From the NCBI GenBank assembly GCA_012965455.1, contig DTSG01000336.1, forward strand, positions 22,159-29,041: 6,883 nt of DNA. The letters are read 5' to 3'. The DNA comes from Planctomycetaceae bacterium. Its GTDB lineage: Bacteria > Planctomycetota > Planctomycetia > Pirellulales > Pirellulaceae. The first letter of the stretch is position 1. Each line of letters begins with the position of its first letter. Made by a program: the position numbers and the translations under genes. Below are positions 1-4,611 of this stretch, one piece after another. A model generated the notes under the pieces. The model was given only the letters and a program-made list of their open reading frames with translations. It did not search any database and had not been told where the DNA came from.

Positions 1-1
1 A

Positions 2-544
2 GAAACACAAGCGACGCTAGACATGTATGGTACCAAAGGTGGTGATGGTAGCTTCGCATCAAATTGTTTGCTGGCTCGTCGACTGGCCGAACGTGGCACT
101 CGGTTTATTCAGTTGTATCATCGAGGTTGGGATCATCATGGCGGCATCAAAAATGCGAGTGCTGGAACTGCAAAATTGATCGACCAGGGTGTAACCGCTT
201 TAATCAAAGATCTCAAGCAGCGTGATATGCTAAAAGATACTTTGATTGTATTTGCTAGCGAATTTGGACGCACTCCGATGGCTCAGGGCAACGGCCGCGA
301 CCATCACATCAAGGGGTTCTCAGTGTGGCTGGCTGGTGGGGGAATCAAAGGTGGTGTCACTCACGGCTCAACAGACGACCTCGGGTATAATGCTGTTGAA
401 GGTGTCGTTTCTGTTCATGACCTCCACGCCACGATGATGCACGTGTTAGGAATTGACCATGAAAAAATGACCGTCTCATTCCAAGGACGTGATTTCCGAC
501 TAACCGATATATCCGGCATTCCTGTGCAAGCTTTGTTAGTTTAA
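2..544 (+). CDS. DUF1501 family protein, C-terminal part (5' end outside window)
   Basis: The frame is already open at base 2 (Glu-Thr-Gln-Ala-Thr-Leu-Asp before the first ATG at 23), so the gene starts left of the window. About 180 residues are visible, ending at a TAA. Family hallmarks of DUF1501 proteins, which belong to the alkaline phosphatase/sulfatase-like fold, are present in order: GDGSFASNCLLARRL, then RFIQLYHRGWDHHGG, then FASEFGRTP, then GRDHH, then HDLHATMMHVLGIDH and finally FQGRDFRLTD near the C-terminus. The His/Asp-rich motifs are the ones expected to hold metal in this superfamily. In planctomycetes such proteins are usually exported and their genes usually follow a cytochrome-domain DUF1549/DUF1553 gene. 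Neither that partner nor the export signal can be seen here. The substrate is unknown. The C-terminus is intact, with no sign of decay. Confidence 0.9.
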   Translation, partial: ETQATLDMYGTKGGDGSFASNCLLARRLAERGTRFIQLYHRGWDHHGGIKNASAGTAKLIDQGVTALIKDLKQRDMLKDTLIVFASEFGRTPMAQGNGRDHHIKGFSVWLAGGGIKGGVTHGSTDDLGYNAVEGVVSVHDLHATMMHVLGIDHEKMTVSFQGRDFRLTDISGIPVQALLV

Positions 545-605
545 CGTGGTTTGTAGTACGATTGCGTTGCCAGCCGTGATTTAATGCAAATGGTAGCGAA
601 TTAGC

Positions 606-629
606 GTTTTTATAAGCAGCGTTAAAAAC
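606..629 (+). terminator. weak AT-rich hairpin after the DUF1501 gene
   Basis: GTTTTTA (606-612) can pair with TAAAAAC (623-629) across a 10-base loop, about 60 bases after the DUF1501 stop. The stem is only 7 bp, is A/T-dominated, and is followed by an A-rich rather than a T-rich stretch. It may help end transcription, but it is not a convincing intrinsic terminator. Confidence 0.15.
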
Positions 630-640
630 CAAAAAAAGTG

Positions 641-669
641 TTGACGGGGTACTCTGAGCAACTTATCTT
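641..669 (+). promoter_or_regulatory. sigma70-like promoter for the FHA gene
   Basis: TTGACG at 641-646 matches five of six bases of the -35 consensus. It is separated by exactly 17 bases from TATCTT at 664-669, which matches four of six bases of the -10 consensus. Transcription would start near 676 and give a leader of about 93 nt before the ATG at 769. No competing promoter of this quality was noticed in the 545-768 spacer. This shows that the FHA gene could be expressed independently of the upstream DUF1501 gene. Confidence 0.5.
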
Positions 670-708
670 GAAGGTACTTCTTAACCGAAGCCTACCAAAA
701 TTTTCCAG

Positions 709-770
709 CCCTCCCCAATAAATCCCCTCCACTTTCTCCCTCCCCACCACTTTCAAATCACCCCCACTAT
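709..770 (+). promoter_or_regulatory. G-free, C-rich leader immediately before the FHA gene
   Basis: Not one G occurs from 709 to 770, which is 62 bases, while six runs of three to five C lie at 709-711, 713-716, 724-727, 738-740, 742-745 and 761-765. The stretch runs right up to the ATG and leaves no Shine-Dalgarno sequence. A C-rich, G-poor unstructured RNA is what Rho-loading (rut) sites look like, and it is also a possible leaderless-like or S1-dependent ribosome landing zone. The opposite strand has G-runs that could form a quadruplex. The composition is seen directly; the function is inferred. Confidence 0.4.
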
Positions 771-1086
771 GCCTTCAGCTATTTCTCACTCTATCGCGAT
801 GCAATTAATTCCGGCGGATCCGGAAGCTAGTAGTTCATTGAGTTTAGACCGATATCCAGTAGTTCTGGGGCGGGGCGACGAAGTTGATTATCAAATTGAA
901 GATCGATTTCTCAGTCGCTGCCACTGTCAGCTTGATTGCGAGGACGGTGTTGTCACCGTGAGAGACCTCGACTCGCGTCATGGTACGTTTGTGAATGAAT
1001 CACGTACCCGAGAAACTGTATTGTCATCTGGAGATACACTGCGTATTGGTTTAACGCGGTTCGTTGTTTCGTTCTTGGATGTTTGA
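769..1086 (+). CDS. small stand-alone FHA-domain protein
   Basis: A 105-residue protein that is essentially one forkhead-associated domain, a module that binds phosphothreonine peptides. The signature runs in order: LGRG (Gly34-Arg35) at the end of the first strand, LSRCHCQL (Ser49, Arg50, His52) for the phosphate-binding loop, DLDSRHGTFVN (Ser69, His71-Gly72-Thr73, Asn76), then L-x-x-GDTLRIG around 85-94. All key positions are occupied. There is no signal peptide, membrane segment or second domain, so it is probably a cytoplasmic adaptor that docks on a Ser/Thr-phosphorylated partner. No kinase or phosphatase gene is visible to name that partner. ATG 769 is the longest start; ATG at 799 (Met11, beginning MQLIPADPEASS) is an equally plausible start and would leave the whole domain intact. 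Neither has a Shine-Dalgarno sequence. The stop is TGA and the fold is complete at that point, so here TGA acts as a true stop. Confidence 0.85.
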   Translation: MPSAISHSIAMQLIPADPEASSSLSLDRYPVVLGRGDEVDYQIEDRFLSRCHCQLDCEDGVVTVRDLDSRHGTFVNESRTRETVLSSGDTLRIGLTRFVVSFLDV

Positions 1087-1105
1087 CCGCTCGCGTTTTT
1101 TGATT

Positions 1106-1155
1106 GCAGTGTTAGCTATCGTAATCTAGGCGAAGCCATCCGCAGCTAAAATTGC
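1106..1155. terminator. imperfect inverted repeat between convergent genes
   Basis: GCAGTGTTAGCT (1106-1117) and AGCTAAAATTGC (1144-1155) pair over 12 positions with ten Watson-Crick pairs, one G-U and one G-A mismatch. The loop carries a small inner hairpin, GGC-GAA-GCC, near 1129-1137. The element sits in the 76-base gap between the ends of the FHA gene and the minus-strand lipoprotein gene, where a bidirectional terminator would be expected. It lacks a U-tract on either side, so its role is uncertain. Confidence 0.3.
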
Positions 1156-1162
1156 GTCGGCA

Positions 1163-1786
1163 TCAGTACAACTTCTCGATGTGGTCATCTTTTTCATAAA
1201 CACGAATGTGTTGGTTGGCTTGGACATCCTTGAGAATCGTTGTTCCACCGGCAGGCCATTGGATTGTTATTTCTTTGGCGACGTCGCTGTCGGCCATTCC
1301 AATATGCACACGGCTAGGTGTTTGCGAAAGGAAGTTGACGATCGGTAGTAGTTCTCGTCTAACGGTTAAATCACCTCGAGTCACGGCTATCTTGGCACCG
1401 ATGCCAGCGGAATTACTTTGCTCGCCGCGTAAGGAGATAACGAGCCAGTTGGTTTTAGGGAAGTTGTTTTGGTAGACAACGAGGGCTCCACCGCCGACTT
1501 GTCGAATCAATAAATCTGGCATTCCATCCTGATTGATGTCCGTTCCGATGACCGTTCTAGAATCGCCTCGATTGTCACCACCAGAAATAAATGACATATC
1601 TAGAAAATCACGGTTGCCGGTATTAAAGAAAACTCCATTGTGTTCAAAGGCACTTAAATTTTCTTTTGTATAGGCAAACTGAAACGGATTTCCAACCCAA
1701 AACTCACCGTTATCCTTATCCGCCTCTCGTAGTTCCGGTACGGTCGCACCGACGTCAAACGGCTGTGACACGACAGCCAACCACAC
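1163..1786 (-). CDS. ASPIC/UnbV C-terminal segment, the part a standard gene caller would list separately
   Basis: This is the 207-codon stretch after the in-frame TGA, which could formally begin at GTG 1784-1786. I consider it the C-terminal part of the lipoprotein, not an independent gene. It has no signal peptide although it carries domains found in exported proteins, it begins in the middle of the last FG-GAP blade, its putative GTG start has no ribosome binding site, and it shares the upstream frame exactly. It contains VFFNTGNRDFLDMSF, a DINQDGMPDL calcium-loop motif at its residues 83-92, and an ASPIC/UnbV domain (NWLVISLRGEQSNSAGIGAKI at 113-133, then ITIQWPAGG at 173-181). It contains no cysteine. 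The frame is clean, with normal family motifs to the end, which argues against an old pseudogene. It ends at a TGA (1163-1165). Confidence 0.5.
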   Translation of the reverse strand: MWLAVVSQPFDVGATVPELREADKDNGEFWVGNPFQFAYTKENLSAFEHNGVFFNTGNRDFLDMSFISGGDNRGDSRTVIGTDINQDGMPDLLIRQVGGGALVVYQNNFPKTNWLVISLRGEQSNSAGIGAKIAVTRGDLTVRRELLPIVNFLSQTPSRVHIGMADSDVAKEITIQWPAGGTTILKDVQANQHIRVYEKDDHIEKLY

Positions 1787-3592
1787 GCAACGTCAGCCAT
1801 CTGGACGAGAGGCATCGACACTTTGGAATCCCACAGGTGCGTAGAGGTCTGGATAGCCATCGCCGTCTAAATCAGCCGTGCCAGTCCCATAAGCCCAACC
1901 AACGTCGTTAACACCAACCTGTCGCCCGATACGCTCAAATTCACCGTTGCCTTTGTTGTAGTAGAGTTCATTTCCTGACACAATCTCTTCCAATTGTTCT
2001 TGGATATTGTTGTCATATTCGTCATACAAACCTTGGCGGATATTGGCGACAATGCGTTCGCCAGCCTTGGAATACATATTTCCCACATAGGGATCGCCGA
2101 GACCGTCGTTGTCGATGTCGGCTACGGTGATACCCATGGACAATCCACCGTGGACGCCGGGTAAGTCGGTTTGAGTGAAGGTGCCGTCACCGTCGTTAAT
2201 ATAGAAGTCGTTTTTGCCAAATTCACAAGCCGACATGTAATCAGGTAATTGATCGCCATTGGCATCAAACCAGACAGCCGAAAAAGCACCAGTCCCCAGA
2301 CCCATCGCTTTTGATTTTTCAGTCACATCTTCAAACTTAAAATTGCCAATATTTCGCCATAAATAGTTGACTGTTGCTTGGGACTCCACACGATTAATAT
2401 ACGGCAGATTGTATTCTTTAAGGACAATGCCAACTTCCATGAAATCTAACAAACCATCATTGTCAAAGTCGACTACTGTGAGTGCCGCTTTGATTTTTGT
2501 TAATTCAACATTGAATTCCTTATCGCTTAATTTGCGAAAGCGTTTGCCTTGTTCGTTAACGTAAGCGGATTGCCCGATAATCAGGTCTTCGTAGGAGTCG
2601 TTGTTGAAATCCCCAACGCACGCAAGTGGATCGTTTTCAAACCGCTGTAATCCTACTTGGACGGTTTGTTCTTGGAATCGACCCTCGGGCAATCCGACAT
2701 AGAAAAAGAGTCCGTCTAAATCTGTTACTAAGAAGTCGGTGATACCGTCTTGGTTAAAATCATTGGCATAGATCCCACCGGTGATGAAAGGGCGCTGTTG
2801 ATCTTCCTCGTAAGAGTGTTTCCAGTTGTCACGGAGTCCGAGACTCGTCATGCCGGTTTTTGCGGTAATGTCCTCCAGCAGGAAATCTGCCGCAGTTGCG
2901 TATTCTGCAGAAAAGCAACCCGCACTGAGAAATATCCCATTGGTATTTGGAGTCTGCTCGTTGATTTTTGCTATGCGACAATTGAACCTAAGCGAGTATT
3001 GAGAAATGGAGTTTGCATGAGTGCGACCAGCAAAGAATAATTTAAAGCTGCCTTGCCATGGTTCGTCAAAATTTCCACGAGTTTCCGGAGCCATTTGCAT
3101 GACTTTAATGCTACACCGCATTAATTCTGAATACTGTTCGCGCAATTCGCGGATGTAGGAAACGAATTCATCGGGGAGCATGCGGAAGGTTTTATTCTCC
3201 TCGTTCCACGTGCGGAATTTACCAAAACTAGTTATACGCTCTTGGCCATCCGACCAGCGAAATGTTTCTGCTTGGAAATCGTCGGCGAAAAATGCTGTCA
3301 GTGTATCCCACTCTTCGTTTTCGATGGCCGCCGCGATTTTTGGGAAGGTTAGGTCGCCTAAAACGAACCCGCCGAAGTGTTCGACATCTTGTAGATATTT
3401 CGCATCCTCTTCGGGGATCGCCAGCGTCGCTGCCGATTCCGTTTCGACATCAGTTTCCGGAGTATCAGTAAAGGGGCCCTCAACGGGGGTTGATGAATCG
3501 CAACCAATGACGAGCAGGCAAAATAGCCCGCTGACGATCGTGTAGATGGCCGTGTAGAGAAAGTTAGGTTTCGAGATAGATTTTCTGTTCAT
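1163..3592 (-). CDS. FG-GAP/VCBS and ASPIC/UnbV lipoprotein, candidate selenoprotein (Sec600)
   Basis: Read as one 809-residue protein with the in-frame TGA at 1793-1795 decoded as selenocysteine 600. The N-terminus is basic, then hydrophobic, ending in the lipobox LVIGC (Cys31), so it is an exported lipoprotein. Residues about 75-230 (IENEEWDTLTAFFADDFQ) resemble an NTF2/SnoaL-like domain. Six calcium-loop-like FG-GAP/VCBS motifs follow near 278, 328, 375, 442, 492 and 574, of the DFNQDGITDF or DLDGDGYPDLY type. After Sec come R601, C602 and W604, a seventh motif (DINQDGMPDL, 685-694) and an ASPIC/UnbV domain at about 715-792 with GIGAKI. This is the CRTAC1-like architecture, so the part after the TGA completes the expected fold. 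Cys602 is the only cysteine after Sec. A conventional caller would split it into 1793-3592 (599 aa) and 1163-1786 (207 aa, GTG start). Alternatives are a nonsense mutation or a sequencing error. The ligand is unknown. The start ATG has no Shine-Dalgarno sequence. Confidence 0.75.
1751..1795 (-). promoter_or_regulatory. candidate bacterial SECIS element downstream of the in-frame UGA
   Basis: On the transcript, GGCUGU (1778-1773) pairs perfectly with ACAGCC (1766-1761) around the loop CGUGUC (1772-1767). The stem base lies 14 nt and the loop 20 nt after the UGA. The loop has G in its second position and a central GU, as in loops recognised by SelB. The E. coli fdhF element likewise has a six-base, GU-containing loop about 17 nt after its UGA. 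GACGU, which overlaps the UGA (1794-1790), can also pair with ACGUC (1755-1751) to form an outer helix. The pairing is seen in the sequence; SelB binding is inferred. Confidence 0.6.
1793..1795 (-). other. in-frame TGA, proposed selenocysteine codon 600
   Basis: The codons around it read GAT GGC TGA CGT TGC GTG TGG, that is Asp-Gly-Sec-Arg-Cys-Val-Trp. The frame is open for 599 codons before it and 209 after it. Tryptophan two codons past Cys602 is encoded by TGG, and the FHA gene ends at a TGA, so a genome-wide UGA reassignment is unlikely. A C follows the TGA, a context known to favour leaky termination. Confidence 0.65.
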
Positions 3593-3630
3593 AATCGTGC
3601 CAAGTTATTGTATTACGAAAGTGGTTTAAA

Positions 3631-3636
3631 AGTATA
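3631..3636 (-). promoter_or_regulatory. possible -10 box of the lipoprotein gene
   Basis: TATACT on the minus strand lies 39 bases before the lipoprotein ATG. No good -35 hexamer is found 16-18 bases further upstream (the best there is CGCTAA). The 147-base gap to the fucose dehydrogenase-like gene also contains a run of eight T on the minus strand (3663-3670) without a convincing stem before it. Expression from this gap is plausible, but co-transcription with the upstream genes is not excluded. Confidence 0.3.
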
Positions 3637-3739
3637 GCACGTGAAGAGGCGGTTTAGCGCCGAAAAAAAATGCGACGATGCGACTATAGGCGACGTTGAT
3701 TTTGACCCAGAAACGACCAAATCTCGCAGGATTGTGCGT

Positions 3740-4549
3740 TTATCGAGTGAGATCGATAGAGCTCGAGCTCGAGGTGCACTTGCGGTCCAGATGCGTATAT
3801 CCGCCGTCGACGTAGATGATTTGGCCAGTGGTATGGCTTGACCGTGACGACGCCAAAAAGACGACCGTATTCGCAATTTCCTGTGCGGTCGTGAAACGTT
3901 GTTGTAGCGGGATTAATTGTTCGACCGACTGTTTGGCTGCCGTAGAATCTTCAGCTTGGTCCATCAACTCGGCATATAGTGGAGTCCAAGTTTCAGCAGG
4001 CAATACAGTGTTCACTCGGATACTGTAGGGTGCCAAATCAACAGCCCATTCTCTTGTTAACCCATTGATTCCGCCTTTGGCTGCGGCATAACCGGATGTT
4101 CCGCCCTGACCGGTTGTGGCCACCTTGCTACCAATGTTGATGACCGCACCTTGGGATGTTTTGAGGGCGTCGAGTGCAAAATGTAACATGCTGTAATAGT
4201 GGACTAGATTACGTTGCAGCGATTCGTTGAAAGCGACGGGGCCATCTTCCAGCGTCACTCCATCGTTCACGCCAGCATTGTTTACCAACACGTCGATACG
4301 GCCAAATTGTTTGAGAGCGAACTTGACCGCTCGTTGACAGGCGTCCGTTTGGCTCAAATCACCTTGAACGAACAAGCACTGTTTTCCCTGTTTGGCATAT
4401 TCAGCCTGTAAAGCTTCGCCTTGTTCAGTGGAACGATTGACGTTAACGACATTCGCACCTTCAGCGATAAACTCGCGCACGATCGCCGCCCCAATGCCCT
4501 TAGACCCACCGGTAACGAGGACAACTTTGTCTGTTAAATCTAGATCCAT
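3740..4549 (-). CDS. SDR-family oxidoreductase, probable L-fucose dehydrogenase
   Basis: A classical short-chain dehydrogenase of 269 residues. Visible motifs are the cofactor loop TGGSKGIG (13-20), NNAG (90-93), catalytic Ser141, Tyr154 and Lys158 with standard spacing, and the C-terminal VDGGY. Stretches outside these general motifs (NNAGVNDG, LQRNLVHYYSM, TGQGGTSGY, LTREWAVDL, VLPAETWTPLY, ASSRSSHTTGQ and GGYTHLDR) agree, from memory, with bacterial L-fucose dehydrogenases such as the Burkholderia multivorans enzyme. Those oxidise L-fucose and related sugars to the lactone with NAD(P)+ as the first step of a non-phosphorylating pathway in the cytoplasm. Assignment to SDR is certain; the substrate is inferred. 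The family normally ends just after THLDR. Here a 13-residue tail with five consecutive serines (260-264) follows. The gene starts 62 bases after the metallohydrolase stop, so it may be co-transcribed with it. No Shine-Dalgarno sequence precedes the ATG. Confidence 0.88.
   Translation of the reverse strand: MDLDLTDKVVLVTGGSKGIGAAIVREFIAEGANVVNVNRSTEQGEALQAEYAKQGKQCLFVQGDLSQTDACQRAVKFALKQFGRIDVLVNNAGVNDGVTLEDGPVAFNESLQRNLVHYYSMLHFALDALKTSQGAVINIGSKVATTGQGGTSGYAAAKGGINGLTREWAVDLAPYSIRVNTVLPAETWTPLYAELMDQAEDSTAAKQSVEQLIPLQQRFTTAQEIANTVVFLASSRSSHTTGQIIYVDGGYTHLDRKCTSSSSSIDLTR
3759..3773. repeat. short tandem palindromic repeat (GAGCTC/GCTCGA) at the 3' end of the SDR gene
   Basis: GAGCTCGAGCTCGAG consists of two and a half copies of a six-base unit and contains two overlapping perfect 12-base palindromes. 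It encodes the serine run in the unusual C-terminal tail of the SDR protein. Slippage in this repeat, or loss of an earlier stop, could have created the tail. Confidence 0.6.
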
Positions 4550-4592
4550 AGCAATACAATAGCCGTGTAAACTGAGTGAACTGTAATCCAGT

Positions 4593-4598
4593 AGTATA
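4593..4598 (-). promoter_or_regulatory. possible -10 box of the SDR gene
   Basis: TATACT on the minus strand lies 44 bases before the SDR ATG, inside the 62-base gap after the metallohydrolase gene. It is the same hexamer, at a similar distance, as before the lipoprotein gene. There is no recognisable -35 box, so read-through from the upstream gene remains equally possible. Confidence 0.25.
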
Positions 4599-4611
4599 AA
4601 GAAGACACCAT

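Noticed and set aside
1084..1086. TGA at the end of the FHA gene as another recoded codon, with about 20 further sense codons behind it.
   Set aside because: The FHA domain is complete at residue 105 and the added residues resemble nothing. The convergent terminator-like repeat also overlaps this stretch.
1163..1165. Possible second selenocysteine: the TGA ending the lipoprotein gene is followed by TGC and an open stretch of about 16 more codons, giving a Sec-Cys pair.
   Set aside because: The ASPIC/UnbV domain is already complete before it, the extension has no recognisable motif, and I saw no hairpin with a GU loop at the proper distance. A normal stop is simpler.
1793..1795. Genome-wide reassignment of UGA to Trp or Gly as the explanation for the in-frame TGA.
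   Set aside because: Trp is encoded by TGG and Gly by ordinary codons throughout. At least two complete genes here end at TGA exactly where their domains end, and no other in-frame TGA interrupts a gene.
3180..3545. A 121-codon plus-strand open frame, and several others of 60-100 codons on both strands.
   Set aside because: They lie wholly antisense or out of frame to well-supported genes, and their products show no domain or family motif.
3663..3670. Run of eight T on the minus strand after the SDR gene, as the tail of an intrinsic terminator.
   Set aside because: The preceding sequence contains direct repeats (TGCGAC) but no stable inverted repeat next to the T-run.
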